Shown: positions 44,979-53,724, counted from the stretch's first letter. The stretch: DNA of 64,000 nucleotides from Conexibacter woesei Iso977N (GCF_000424625.1 NZ_AUKG01000006.1:1-64000); one strand, 5' to 3'. Notes: a model not told the origin generated them from the letters alone. A program made the numbers and translations.

Positions 44979-45144
44979 CTCGACCGACCTCCGGTGTGCC
45001 TCGGTGATCACTCCACGAACGTCAAACGACGCTCTCAGGCGCGTGGACGCCCCGTGCCGGACGGGATGTTGTGTGGCGCTTGCGTGGCCGAACCCGTGCA
45101 GTTCCACAGCGCCGTGCCCAGGCACGGCAGGAATCCCGCGCGCC
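44979..45144. other. Upstream region of the STAND locus, no gene seen
   Basis: 166 bases between the candidate effector start and the 3' end of the broken phospholipase-D-like gene. It contains the terminator hairpin at 45111-45128 and GGGATGTTGTGTGG, a slightly less GC-rich stretch. The promoter of the STAND operon must lie here, but no hexamers are clear. Confidence 0.4.
45111..45128 (-). terminator. Terminator-like hairpin of the broken PLD-family gene
   Basis: GCCGTGCC-CA-GGCACGGC, a perfect 8-bp inverted repeat with a 2-base centre, begins 17 nt after the last codon of the PLD-like relic on the minus strand. Confidence 0.5.
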
Positions 45145-45515
45145 TACGCCAGCAGGGCGGCGAAGAGCTCGCGGTCCAGGCAGCGCAGGTCGTTCGTGTC
45201 GAAGAACTTGTGCTACCACCCGTCGGTCGTCGACAGGTACCAGTGGACCCGCCTGGCCGCCGCCCTCCTGTCGGCGCGCGCCGGCGTGGCCGCCTCGCCC
45301 CTGGCCCTCGCCTTCTGGCGGTAGCGGTCGAGGAAGCCGAAGTGATCGATGAGCGTCATCGCTTCGATCGCGAACGCGGTCGCGACGTCGCCGTCGTGGA
45401 TCGCGATCAGGTTGTCGTCGTTCTCCTCCTCGCCGCCCAGCGCGAGATTCGAGGACCCGCAGAACACCGTCGGGTCGTCGCCGTTGAATCCACAGACGAC
45501 GAACTTGTGGTGGAT
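45145..45515 (-). pseudogene. Phospholipase D-like protein, 5'-truncated with an internal stop
   Basis: The minus strand reads IHHKFVVCGFNGDDPTVFCG then SSNLALGGEEENDDNLIAIH, matching the second HKD motif region of bacterial PLD-like proteins, and ends with W-stop-HKFFDTNDLRCLDRELFAALLA-stop. A TAG at 45213-45215 interrupts the C-terminus. The N-terminus and first HKD motif are absent: a stop at 45516-45518 precedes the homology. Relatives have HHKFVVCD where this has HHKFVVCG, so the catalytic Asp is also lost. Clearly non-functional. It lies upstream of the STAND locus and abuts another truncated gene. Confidence 0.75.
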
Positions 45516-45517
45516 CT

Positions 45518-45696
45518 ACGACCGTTGTCGACCTGACCGGCTCGCAGATCGCCGACAAGGCCAAGGTCAAGTCCCCGGTCTGCTGGGCAACCAGGGCGGC
45601 CTCATCACGCCCTTCGGCGACCACGGCACCGAGATCTCCGGCGTGTCCTACACGAAGGCCCAAGCGCAGGAGGAGGGCTGGACGATCACCTTCTGA
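45518..45696 (+). pseudogene. 3' fragment of an unidentified gene, 5'-truncated and frameshifted
   Basis: On the plus strand, TTVVDLTGSQIADKAKVK is followed after a frame change near 45570-45580 by PGLLGNQGGLITPFGDHGTE and ISGVSYTKAQAQEEGWTITF-stop. Both halves have natural-looking composition, unlike shadow frames here. The 5' part is missing: the fragment begins where the divergent PLD-like relic also begins. I do not recognise the family. Likely the tail of a secreted or surface protein. Confidence 0.5.
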
Positions 45697-45700
45697 CCAG

Positions 45701-46720
45701 TCATCGCGTGACGTGCTGCGCGCCCATGCGGAACGCCGCCCAGGCGGGCTTCGGGCGACCGGCGCGGTCGTGGAGGCCGAGCGAGCACAGGAAGGCGGCT
45801 TGGTCGTTGTCGCTCCGGTGTGCGCAGGCGCCGGTGGGCAGGTCGAAGAGCGAGTAGAAGCTCAGGAACGGGATCGCGGCGGGGTCGCGGTCCCATGCGG
45901 CGAAGACGTCGCGGACGAACGTCGCCTGGGCGGTCGGCGTGCTTCCCAGGTGCGGGGAGCTCGGGTAGCCGGCCTCCTGGATGACGAGCGGCCGGCCGTG
46001 TGCGAGGTCGATCAAGTGCGGTATGTCGGTGAGCGGCGCGCTTGCAGGACGCGGTCGGTAGCCGTCGCCGAGCGGGTAGTAGGTGACGATCGTCGCGGTG
46101 CCGAGGCGCGCGAGGGCGCGCGCGATGCGCGGGTGGGCGCCGGCGAGACCCGCGGAGGTGACCGTGACGCCGGCGTGCACCCACGGCGCGCGGCGGCGCA
46201 GCTCGGCCAGCTCGGCGCGGGCGAAGCGCAGGAACGCCGGCAGCTCGCGTGGATGAGCGCCGAAGTAGACGTCGGCCTCGTTGGCGATCGACAACGTCGT
46301 CACCTGACGGGTCGACGCTCGGGCGATCCGATCGATCAGCATGCGATAGCGCTCGACCATGCGTGGGTCGTCCCATCGCACGCGGCGCAGGTCCGGCGGC
46401 GTCGACCGCGCGCCGGTCTCGATGACCGCCGGGATCAGCATGGCCTGCGTGGACGGCGTCGGCGCGATGCCCTCCACGATGCTCTCGATGTCCGCCAAGC
46501 GGAAGCGACCGCGTGCCGGCTCGAGCTCGGCCCACGACTGCGGCGCCTCGATCGCATCAGCGCCGGCCTGCTCGAACAAGGCGTAGGACTCGTCCGGGCC
46601 GCGCGGGCCGTCGTCCAAGGTCACGCCCACCACCCGAGCCTGTGCTCCGACACCGCCGGCAAGGCTCAGCAGCAGCACGACGATCAGCAGCAGGACGCTC
46701 TTCGATCGATGCTCGAACAT
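45701..46720 (-). CDS. Exported glycoside-hydrolase-like TIM-barrel protein (clan GH-A type)
   Basis: 339 residues from the ATG at 46720, which starts the signal peptide (SVLLLIVVLLLSLAGGVGAQA). A longer frame adds 12 residues without benefit. The sequence runs as an alternating beta/alpha barrel. The likely acid/base is Glu148 in LSIANEADVY and the nucleophile Glu249 in VIQEAGYPSS, as in GH5/GH39/GH42-like enzymes of clan GH-A. Length is typical for a single barrel. Probably anchored or secreted and acting on a polysaccharide; substrate unknown. Divergent from the glycosyltransferase gene. Confidence 0.75.
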   Translation of the reverse strand: MFEHRSKSVLLLIVVLLLSLAGGVGAQARVVGVTLDDGPRGPDESYALFEQAGADAIEAPQSWAELEPARGRFRLADIESIVEGIAPTPSTQAMLIPAVIETGARSTPPDLRRVRWDDPRMVERYRMLIDRIARASTRQVTTLSIANEADVYFGAHPRELPAFLRFARAELAELRRRAPWVHAGVTVTSAGLAGAHPRIARALARLGTATIVTYYPLGDGYRPRPASAPLTDIPHLIDLAHGRPLVIQEAGYPSSPHLGSTPTAQATFVRDVFAAWDRDPAAIPFLSFYSLFDLPTGACAHRSDNDQAAFLCSLGLHDRAGRPKPAWAAFRMGAQHVTR

Positions 46721-46873
46721 GCGCCCAGCACACCACCGCGCGACGCCGCCGACCACCTCCGAAGGTCGATGCCGCCACCGACTTCGGTCACCGCCGGGCG
46801 CGCCGAGGCGTTCTCCCGCCCGTTCACCTGCCGTTCACTCGATGGTGACGCCGGCCCGGTAGGTTGGGAGCAC
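46721..46873. promoter_or_regulatory. Divergent intergenic region, glycoside-hydrolase-like / glycosyltransferase
   Basis: 153 bases between divergent starts, presumably with two promoters. No strong hexamers or palindrome noted. Confidence 0.35.
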
Positions 46874-47932
46874 GTGTTGATAACCCGGGTCTTGGCCAAG
46901 CTTGAACCCGGAGGCGCGCAGCTGTCGCTGTTGCGGATCAGCCGGGCGCTGCATGAGCGTGGGCATAGGACGCGGCTGCTGGTCGGGTTCGCGTCGCGGG
47001 CCGGTGTGGATCTCGCGCGCGCCCATGGCGTCGAGCCCGAGGTGATGGAGGGGACGACCGACCTCCAATGGCGCGCCGACCCGGCGTTCGCCGCGTGGCT
47101 GGCCCCGCGACTCGAAGGCGCCGACGTCGTCCACGCGCACATGTTCGGCGGCTGGTGGGCCGCGGCCCGCGCGGTGCCGGGCGGCGTGCCGCTGTTCGCC
47201 AGCGAGCACAACGACTACCGCTGGCCGGCGCTGCCGCAGTGGCGCGCGATGGGCGAGGCGGTCGGCCGGATCGATCGCTTCTACGCCCACAGCCCGGGCG
47301 CCCGGGCCGGGGTCCTGCGCGCCGGGATGCGCGAGGAGCGCATCGCGCGGGGGATCTCACCGGTCGACGGACTCGACGCGATCGAGCGCCGCGGCCTCCC
47401 CCACGAGCGGATCGTCTACACCGGGCGCCTCAGCGCCGACAAGGGCCCCGACGTGCTGGTCGAGGCGATCGGGCTGATGGACGCCTCGCCCCCGGTCTTC
47501 CTGCTCGGCGCGGGCGTCCTGGAACCCGCGCTGCGCGCCCGGATCGCCGAGCTGGGCCTCGGCGGCGTCATCACGCTGCCGGGCTGGCGCGACGACCCGG
47601 CGACGTGGGTCGCGGGCTCCACCGTCCAGGCGTGCCCGTCGCGCGACGAGGCGTTCTCGCAGGCCGCGGTGCTCGCGATGGGCCTGGGCGTCCCGGTCGT
47701 CGGCACGCGGGTCGACGGCTTCCCCGAGACGCTGGCCGACGGCCGCGGGCTGCTCGTCGAACCGGACGACCCGGCCGCGCTCGCCGAGGCGCTGCAGGCC
47801 GTCATCGACGGCGCGCGCGGGACCGACCTGCCCGGGGCGCGGGCCTGGGCGCAGCAGTTCGAGGTCACGCGCGTCGCCGCGCGCTACGAGGCCGACTACG
47901 CCGAGCGCGCCTTCCCGCTGGTGGCCGCGTGA
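46874..47932 (+). CDS. Glycosyltransferase, GT4-type
   Basis: 352 residues. The GTG at 46874 and TTG at 46877 both follow GGGAG; I report the former. The N-terminus has VLAKLEPGGAQLSLLRISRA, the acceptor loop of GT4 enzymes. The C-terminal domain holds RIVYTGRLSADKGPDVLVEA and CPSRDEAFSQAAVLAMGLGVPVVGTRV with the conserved E at its start. Nucleotide-sugar donor unknown. Its stop overlaps the methyltransferase start (GTGA), so the pair probably builds and decorates a cell-surface glycan. Confidence 0.88.
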   Translation: MLITRVLAKLEPGGAQLSLLRISRALHERGHRTRLLVGFASRAGVDLARAHGVEPEVMEGTTDLQWRADPAFAAWLAPRLEGADVVHAHMFGGWWAAARAVPGGVPLFASEHNDYRWPALPQWRAMGEAVGRIDRFYAHSPGARAGVLRAGMREERIARGISPVDGLDAIERRGLPHERIVYTGRLSADKGPDVLVEAIGLMDASPPVFLLGAGVLEPALRARIAELGLGGVITLPGWRDDPATWVAGSTVQACPSRDEAFSQAAVLAMGLGVPVVGTRVDGFPETLADGRGLLVEPDDPAALAEALQAVIDGARGTDLPGARAWAQQFEVTRVAARYEADYAERAFPLVAA

Positions 47933-48540
47933 GCGCCGCGGCCGACCTCGGCGCCTGGCACGTCCTGCGCCCGCTGCTCGACGCCGGCGGCTACCTGCCG
48001 TGGAACACCGGTGCGATGCGCCCGGCCGGGCTCGTCCTGGTCTGCAACGACATCATGTACGGCGACCGCACGAGCGTCGTGGAGTGCGGCAGCGGCGCGA
48101 GCACCGTCGTCCTGGCCCGGCTGCTGCGCCAGCGCGGCGCGGGCACGCTGACCGCCGTCGAGCACGACGAGCGCTGGGCCGCGCGCGTGCGCGACCTGCT
48201 CGACCGCGAGGGACTCGGCGACCTCGCCACCGTGATCCACGCACCGCTCACCGGTGAGCCGCCGTGGTACGACGCGGCCGCCCTGGAGCGGGAGCTGCCG
48301 CCCACCGTCGACCTCCTCGTCGTCGACGGGCCGCCGGCCTACGAGCCGGGCGACGAGCACCGCCGCCTCCCGGCGCTGGCGTTCTTCGAGCCCCGCCTCG
48401 CCACCGGCGCCACGGTCGTCCTCGACGACGTCGACCGCCCCGGCGAACGTCACGTCCTGGCCGAGTGGGAGCGGACGACCGCCTGGCGCTTCCGGGTCGA
48501 GCCGGACACCGGCGTCGCGCTCGGCGCCCGCCGGGCCTAG
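47929..48540 (+). CDS. Class I SAM-dependent methyltransferase
   Basis: 203 residues; the GTG at 47929 overlaps the preceding stop (GTGA). The nucleotide-binding motif is SVVECGSGASTVVLARLL (about 44-61), an acidic residue follows in LTAVEHDERW, and LLVVDGPPAYEP is motif IV-like. It resembles the group that methylates sugars or small molecules. Coupled with a glycosyltransferase, it could methylate the same glycan. Confidence 0.85.
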   Translation: MSAAADLGAWHVLRPLLDAGGYLPWNTGAMRPAGLVLVCNDIMYGDRTSVVECGSGASTVVLARLLRQRGAGTLTAVEHDERWAARVRDLLDREGLGDLATVIHAPLTGEPPWYDAAALERELPPTVDLLVVDGPPAYEPGDEHRRLPALAFFEPRLATGATVVLDDVDRPGERHVLAEWERTTAWRFRVEPDTGVALGARRA

Positions 48541-48547
48541 CCGCCGG

Positions 48548-48748
48548 TCAGTCCGCCAGCTCGGCGCGCAGCAGCCAGAGCTGCGCTTCGAGCCGGCCGA
48601 CGACGGCGAGCAGCACGGCCTGGGAGACCGGGTCGAGCGTGGCGAGGGCCGCGACGCGTTCCCGGACGCGGACGGCCACGTCCCACAGGGTCGCGACCTC
48701 GGCGACGAGGTCCAGCGACGCAGCCGCTTGACGCATGGTGCCGGACAT
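48548..48748 (-). pseudogene. Dps/ferritin-like C-terminal fragment
   Basis: The 66-residue product (MSGTMRQAAASLDLVAEVAT then LWDVAVRVRERVAALATLDPVSQAVLLAVVGRLEAQLWLLRAEL, given here in parts) matches only the last two helices of Dps proteins: LDPVSQ...L...LE..LW.LRA.L. The four-helix bundle and ferroxidase ligands are absent. It may be the remnant of a deleted Dps gene, or a short protein in its own right. The ATG at 48748 has no clear ribosome site. It lies between a convergent methyltransferase and a divergent cyclase gene. Confidence 0.55.
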
Positions 48749-48823
48749 CGCCGGCCATCCTCTCACGCCCCTGCCCACGTGGCCTGGAGCGGAGTGCCGC
48801 TCTGTGGTACTGATGACTCAGGT

Positions 48824-50167
48824 TTGCAGGAGATCTCGACGCAATACGCCCGCAGCGGCGATCTCCAGATCGCCTACCAGGTCTCGGGCGACGGCCCGCT
48901 CGACCTCGTCCTGGTCCCGGCGTTCCTGTCCAACATCGAGCTCGCCTGGGACGTCCCGGACCTCGCGCGGTTCCTGCACCGGCTCGGGACGTTCGCGCGG
49001 CTGATCCGCTTCGACCGGCGCGGCAGCGGCATGTCGGACCGCCCGCCGGGCGCCGCGCCGTTGGAGGACCACCTGGACGACGTCCTCGCCGTCCTCGACG
49101 CGGTCGGCAGCGAGCGCGCCGCTTTGATCGGCCACAGCGAGGGGTGCGCGCTGGCGACCCTGTTCGCCGCGACCGTCCCGTCACGGGTCCGTGCGATGGC
49201 GCTGATGAGCCCGATCCCACGCGCCGTCCGCGGACCTGGCTACGAGTGGGCCGAGACCGCCGCCGAGCAGGAGCCCCGCATCCGGGCGCTGCTCGCCAAC
49301 TGGGGACGCGAGGCGGACGGCAGCCACCCGTGGGGCCGGTTCGACGACGCCGACGGCGAGACGCGCCGCGCGCTCGCGCGGCTCCAGCGCCAGTCGATGA
49401 GCCCGTCCGCCGCCGCCGAGGTCCTGCGCATGCTCGTGCGTGTGGACGTGCGGGACGTCCTGCCCACCGTGCGCTGCCCGACGCTCGTCATCCGGCGCAC
49501 CGACGACACCTTCCTGGACCCGCGCCACTCGCGCTACGCCGCCGACCACATCCCGGGCGCCCGCTATGTCGAGATCCCGGGATCCGGCATGGTCTGGCAG
49601 GGCGACCTCGTCGGCGCCGACGAGATCCAGCGCTTCCTCACGGGGGCCGCGCCGGCGACGATCAGCGACCGCGTCCTGGCCACGGTCCTGTTCACCGACA
49701 TCGTGGGCTCGACCGAGCACGCGGCCGCGCTGGGCGACGGACCGTGGCGCACGCTGCTGGAGCGCCACGACGCCATCGTCCGCCAGGAGGTCGAGCGCCA
49801 CCGCGGCCGCGTCGTCAAGTCCCTCGGCGACGGCGCGCTGGCGATCTTCGACGGTCCCAGCCGCGCGATCGGAAGCGCGCTGGCGATCCGTGACGCCGTC
49901 GGCGCGCTCGGCCTCGAGGTCCGCGCCGGATTGCACACCGGGGAGTGCGAGCTGCTGCCCGACGGCGACATCAGCGGGCTCGCCGTGCACGTCGGCACAC
50001 GCGTCAGCGCCCACGCGGCAGCCGGCGAGATCCTCGTCAGCGCGACCGTCCGCGACCTGATCGCGGGCTCCGGACGTGTCCTCGCCGACCGCGGCGAGCA
50101 CGCGCTCAAGGGCGTTCCCGGCCGATGGAAGCTCTACGCCGCCGAGAGCATGAGCCAACGACCCTGA
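48824..50167 (+). CDS. Alpha/beta-hydrolase domain fused to class III adenylate/guanylate cyclase
   Basis: 447 residues from the TTG at 48824, which gives the usual N-terminal length; a GTG at 48794 also lies in frame. Residues 8-272 are an alpha/beta hydrolase with nucleophile Ser105 (GHSEG). The usual catalytic His, in PGxDHLPW of relatives, is missing (PGSGMVWQGD, 252-261). Residues 284-447 are a class III cyclase: metal ligands Asp292 (LFTDIVGST) and Asp336 (SLGDGALAIF). The hydrolase part is probably a ligand sensor rather than an enzyme. The product is likely cAMP or cGMP. Confidence 0.87.
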   Translation: MQEISTQYARSGDLQIAYQVSGDGPLDLVLVPAFLSNIELAWDVPDLARFLHRLGTFARLIRFDRRGSGMSDRPPGAAPLEDHLDDVLAVLDAVGSERAALIGHSEGCALATLFAATVPSRVRAMALMSPIPRAVRGPGYEWAETAAEQEPRIRALLANWGREADGSHPWGRFDDADGETRRALARLQRQSMSPSAAAEVLRMLVRVDVRDVLPTVRCPTLVIRRTDDTFLDPRHSRYAADHIPGARYVEIPGSGMVWQGDLVGADEIQRFLTGAAPATISDRVLATVLFTDIVGSTEHAAALGDGPWRTLLERHDAIVRQEVERHRGRVVKSLGDGALAIFDGPSRAIGSALAIRDAVGALGLEVRAGLHTGECELLPDGDISGLAVHVGTRVSAHAAAGEILVSATVRDLIAGSGRVLADRGEHALKGVPGRWKLYAAESMSQRP

Positions 50168-50230
50168 CTTATGTGTGACGCTGATCGGCTGCCGCTCGAT
50201 CCGGTTTGCTGAGCGTCGTAGCTTCGTCGA

Positions 50231-52222
50231 ATGCGCCGGAGGCCGAGGTGCCGTGCGATGCTGACCGGCCTGCTGGCGGCGCTGCTCGCAGGGCCGGCGA
50301 TCGCTGTCGCGGCGGCGCCGCGGGCGGTGCTCAACGGCTCCTTCGAAGAGGGCTATGCGGTGGCGCCGAACAGGTTCGCCTACCTCGAGGCGGCCAACGA
50401 CCCCGATCCGCAGCCGAGCGAGCATCGCCTCGCCGACTGGTCGACGACGTCGCCCCCGGCCGGCCCCGCCGACGCGCCCGCCGAGACGTGGGGCACGGGC
50501 TACGACGGCGTCGAGGCGCCCGCGGGCGGCCAGTTCGTCGAGGTCAACGTGGACGTGCCGGCGCGGATGTTCCAGACGGTCTGCCTGACCACCGGCGACC
50601 GCATCGGCTGGTCCTTCGCGCATCGCAACCGCCGCGACGACGACGACCTGCACCTCGGCGTCTACCGCGCCGGCAGCCTGGTCCCGTCCTACACCGACCC
50701 GAGCGTCGAGGTCCAGCGCCTCGCCGACGTCACCTCGACCACCGACGTGTGGACGCGCCACTCCGGCCCCGGCACGTTCACCGGCGCGACCGGCCTGTAC
50801 GAGCTGGGCGCCGAGGGCCAGCTCGTCGATCCGGACCATCCCGGCGCCGGCAACCTGCTCGACGACGTCGACGTCGAGCTCGCGCCGCTGGCCGAGATCG
50901 AGAGCGGGACGCCCGGCGCGCTGGACCCGGCGCGGCGCCCGTGGCCGCTGCGGATCGCGCTCAGCGGGCGGCTGCGCGCGGCCGGGACGCTCACGGTCGC
51001 GCTGTCGGGCGCCGGGCTGGATCCGGACGCCGTGACCGTCGGCGCGCCATCCGGGGTGCCGGGCGCGCACGCGGCGATCGCGGGCGGCGACATCACCGTC
51101 GCGGTCCCGCCCGGCGTCTACGGGTCGCCCGGAGAGCCGGACGTCGTCAGCGTCCCGGTCGACCTCGCCGCGGCCGCCCGCGACGGCGCGGCGCACGTGC
51201 GCGCGCAGCTGACCGCGGCGGCGCCGGCGCGGGTCGGGCCCGCGGAGGACTGCGGCGGCACGGGCACGAGCGAGCGGACCGTCACGCTGGCCGGCGTGGT
51301 CACCGACCTGCAGGTCACGGCGGTGGCCGAGGCGGTCCGCGGCGGGCAGTACGTCGCGGAGATCCGCGTGCGCAACGTCGGCTCCGCGCGTGCCAACGGC
51401 GTCGTCGGACAGCTCACGCTGCCCGCGGACCTCGACCTCCAGGTGACCGCGGCGACCGCCGGGACCTGTGGGCGCGACGGCGCGCGCGTGCGCTGCGGGC
51501 TGGGCAGCATCGCGCCCGGCGCCACGGAGCTCTACGCGGTCGCGGGGCGGGTGCCGGCCGGCGCGGACATGCTGACCGCGCGCGCGGTGACCGCCGACGT
51601 CACGCCCGCCGACGCCGAGCCGGACAACAACCACCTGACGCTCGTGACGCCCGTGCAGGACCCGCCGCCCGTGCCGTCGCCGGCGCCGATGCCGACGCCC
51701 ACGCCCGCGCCACCCGGCGCCGCGCCCGTCCTCCCCGCGCCCGCGCCCGCCTTCGCCGCGCCCGCGCCCGCGCCCGCCTTCGCCGCGCCGATCGACCTCG
51801 GCGTCACCGTCCGCGCGCCGCGCCGGACCGTCTACCAGGGCGACGACCTCGCCTTCCACGTGCGCGTCACCAACCGCGGCACGCGCCGCGTGTCCGGTGC
51901 CCGCGTCCGGCTGGCCGCCGTCCCGCAGGGCCGGATCGCCGCGCCGCCCGGGACCACGTGCAGCGGCGGCCGCCCGCGCGTCTGCACGCTGCCGCCGCTC
52001 GCCGCCGGCGGGTCGGCGACGCTCGTCGTCCACGCCGACGCCCGGAGCGCCCGCCGCTACGCGGTGCTCGCCGCGGCGCTGGCGCCGAGCGCCGACACGC
52101 ACCCCCGCGACAACCTTGCCGCCGCCGTCAAGCGCGTCACGGCGACGCCCGCCGGATCCTGCGCGGCGGCCGGGACCGCGGCCGCCTCACGGCACGGCCC
52201 GGTCGCCCACGCCGCCTGCTGA
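50231..52222 (+). CDS. Secreted multidomain beta-protein with DUF11/CARDB-type domains
   Basis: 663 residues; ATG at 50231 starting a signal peptide (MRRRPRCRAMLTGLLAALLAGPAIAVAAA). Residues ~30-220 form a jelly-roll-like domain (VLNGSFEEGYAVAPNRFAYL) typical of carbohydrate-binding-like modules. Residues ~360-490 are a DUF11-like domain with NVGSARANG and DAEPDNN. A proline/alanine-rich stretch (about 480-520) contains APAPAFAAP repeats. A second DUF11-like domain follows. No enzymatic residues. Probably an extracellular structural or adhesive protein. Confidence 0.8.
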   Translation: MRRRPRCRAMLTGLLAALLAGPAIAVAAAPRAVLNGSFEEGYAVAPNRFAYLEAANDPDPQPSEHRLADWSTTSPPAGPADAPAETWGTGYDGVEAPAGGQFVEVNVDVPARMFQTVCLTTGDRIGWSFAHRNRRDDDDLHLGVYRAGSLVPSYTDPSVEVQRLADVTSTTDVWTRHSGPGTFTGATGLYELGAEGQLVDPDHPGAGNLLDDVDVELAPLAEIESGTPGALDPARRPWPLRIALSGRLRAAGTLTVALSGAGLDPDAVTVGAPSGVPGAHAAIAGGDITVAVPPGVYGSPGEPDVVSVPVDLAAAARDGAAHVRAQLTAAAPARVGPAEDCGGTGTSERTVTLAGVVTDLQVTAVAEAVRGGQYVAEIRVRNVGSARANGVVGQLTLPADLDLQVTAATAGTCGRDGARVRCGLGSIAPGATELYAVAGRVPAGADMLTARAVTADVTPADAEPDNNHLTLVTPVQDPPPVPSPAPMPTPTPAPPGAAPVLPAPAPAFAAPAPAPAFAAPIDLGVTVRAPRRTVYQGDDLAFHVRVTNRGTRRVSGARVRLAAVPQGRIAAPPGTTCSGGRPRVCTLPPLAAGGSATLVVHADARSARRYAVLAAALAPSADTHPRDNLAAAVKRVTATPAGSCAAAGTAAASRHGPVAHAAC

Positions 52223-52260
52223 GCGCAGCACGCGGCGTGGGCTGGACCACTCGCACTCCC

Positions 52261-53166
52261 TCAGCAGAGGATCACCAGCGACGTGACGACCGCGCAGGAC
52301 TTGCTCGCGCTGTCGTTCGCGGCGTTGGGGTCGGCGGGCGCGCTCGCGGTCCGGGTCGCCGTGGCGTTCAGCGCGAGGCCCAGCGACAGCAGGCCGTAGG
52401 TGGCGGCGAACGTCGCGTGGGTCGTGGCGCCGTTGGCCAGCGTCCCGATCGGGCAGCTGGCGCGGTGCGTGGCGGCCGTGTAGGTGCACGACGACGCCGA
52501 CGTGATCCCGGTGGCCTCGGTCGGCAGCTGCGTCGTGATCGTCGCCGACGTCGCCGCGGCCGGGCCGTCGTTCCTGACCCCGACGTCGTAGTTGATGGTG
52601 CCGCTCAGCAGCGGCCCCGCGGTCGCGCCAAGCGAGACGCCGAGGTCCGCGCCGGGCGCCGTCACCGTGAGCGTCATCGGCGTCGAGCCCGTGCTGGTCG
52701 TGCCGGCGTCGTCGGACTCGTAGCGGTAGCCGAAGAACGAGATCCTCTCGCCCAGCGACGCGCCGCTCGCGACCAGGAACTGCGCGCCCACGTTCACGAC
52801 CACGCCGGACGCGGTGGCGTCCGCCACCACGCCCTTGAGGCCCCTGCCGTCGAACGGGTCCGGGCTGCAGGCGATGTAGTCGCCGCTGCAGGAGCCCGGG
52901 ACGAACGTGAAGTCGTCGAGGTTCTGGGACCTCGTGCCGTTGATGATGTCGTCGCCGAAGCCCTCCAGGTTGGCGAAGGTCCCCACGTCGACGCTGCGCG
53001 TCGTGTACCTGATGCCGACCGTCACCACCTCCCCCGGCGCGGGCGTGGTGTTGCTGACGGTCAGCGACAGGCCGTCCAGGCCGGTCACCGTCCCCGGCGC
53101 GGCAAGCGCCGCACCGGGGGTGAGCATGGCGGCGACGAGGACGGCGCCGGCGAGCAGGATGCGCAT
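52261..53166 (-). CDS. Secreted DUF11-type beta-sandwich protein
   Basis: 301 residues with signal peptide (MRILLAGAVLVAAMLTPGAALAA). The N-terminal half (GLSLTVSNTTPAPGEVVTVG) and the C-terminal DUF11-like half (ADLGVSLGAT...RNDGPAAATSATITTQLP) match the proteins at 1-837 and 53725-54639. The chain ends ...VTSLVILC with a terminal Cys, like both paralogues. Only 5 nt separate its start from the stop of the small gene at 53172, so it is in the same operon as that gene and the DUF11 gene at 53725. Function unknown; exported surface protein. Confidence 0.82.
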   Translation of the reverse strand: MRILLAGAVLVAAMLTPGAALAAPGTVTGLDGLSLTVSNTTPAPGEVVTVGIRYTTRSVDVGTFANLEGFGDDIINGTRSQNLDDFTFVPGSCSGDYIACSPDPFDGRGLKGVVADATASGVVVNVGAQFLVASGASLGERISFFGYRYESDDAGTTSTGSTPMTLTVTAPGADLGVSLGATAGPLLSGTINYDVGVRNDGPAAATSATITTQLPTEATGITSASSCTYTAATHRASCPIGTLANGATTHATFAATYGLLSLGLALNATATRTASAPADPNAANDSASKSCAVVTSLVILC

Positions 53167-53171
53167 GGACC

Positions 53172-53705
53172 TCAGGACGCCGTGATCGTCAGGACGGTGG
53201 CCGCGGAGTACCTCGACGCGCCGGCGCCGTCACACGACGCCAGGTCCGCGGTGCCGACGACCTGCTCGTTCGCGGTCGCCCCCGCGAACTTCCCCGCCGT
53301 GATGGTGCCGGCGCGCCTCGCGGTGATGAGGTTGCCGAAGGTCCTGACGGTGGAGGTGAACGTGAAGGAGCTGGTCTCACCCGTGTTCCATCTGATGAGG
53401 CGCGTGCGCGTGGCGCCGGTGGTCACCAGCGCGCACGTCGCCGGCGCGGTGATCGCGCTGCTGTACAGGCCCGACCTGATGGCCGGGTCGGTCGGCGACA
53501 CGCAGCCGTAGTTCTGGGTGAACGCGACGGCGGTCGGCGCCGGCGTGTTCGTGAGGCTGGGCGAGAACGTCCCGGACTCGGAGCCGCCGCAGACGACGCC
53601 GGTCAGCGCGTGGGCCGAGCCGGCGGCCAGCGCGGCCCAGGCGAGCGTCGCGGCCAGGGCCAGCCCGAGGACGCGCAGCGGCCGGTGGACGATGGAGTTG
53701 TGCAT
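53172..53705 (-). CDS. Small secreted beta-protein, GKFAG family
   Basis: 177 residues with signal peptide (MHNSIVHRPLRVLGLALAAT ending about SAHA). Conserved features shared with the protein at 57311: VCGGSESGTFSPSL, an NYGCVSPTDPAIRSG block, an RWNTGETSSF block and TAGKFAGATANEQVV near the C-terminus, and four Cys that may form two disulfides. No named family known to me. It sits between two DUF11 genes in a tight operon (gaps of 5 and 19 nt), suggesting a shared surface structure. Confidence 0.78.
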   Translation of the reverse strand: MHNSIVHRPLRVLGLALAATLAWAALAAGSAHALTGVVCGGSESGTFSPSLTNTPAPTAVAFTQNYGCVSPTDPAIRSGLYSSAITAPATCALVTTGATRTRLIRWNTGETSSFTFTSTVRTFGNLITARRAGTITAGKFAGATANEQVVGTADLASCDGAGASRYSAATVLTITAS

Positions 53706-53724
53706 GATGTTGGTTCTCCTTGCC

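Noticed and set aside
48735-49004. Alternative plus-strand frame over the start of the cyclase gene beginning MVPDIAGHPL
   Set aside because: Ser/Arg-rich shadow; the hydrolase motifs lie in the other frame.
51650-51800. Pro/Ala-coding direct repeats as a possible repeat element
   Set aside because: They are low-complexity codons for a linker (APAPAFAAP) inside a secreted protein, not a separate element.
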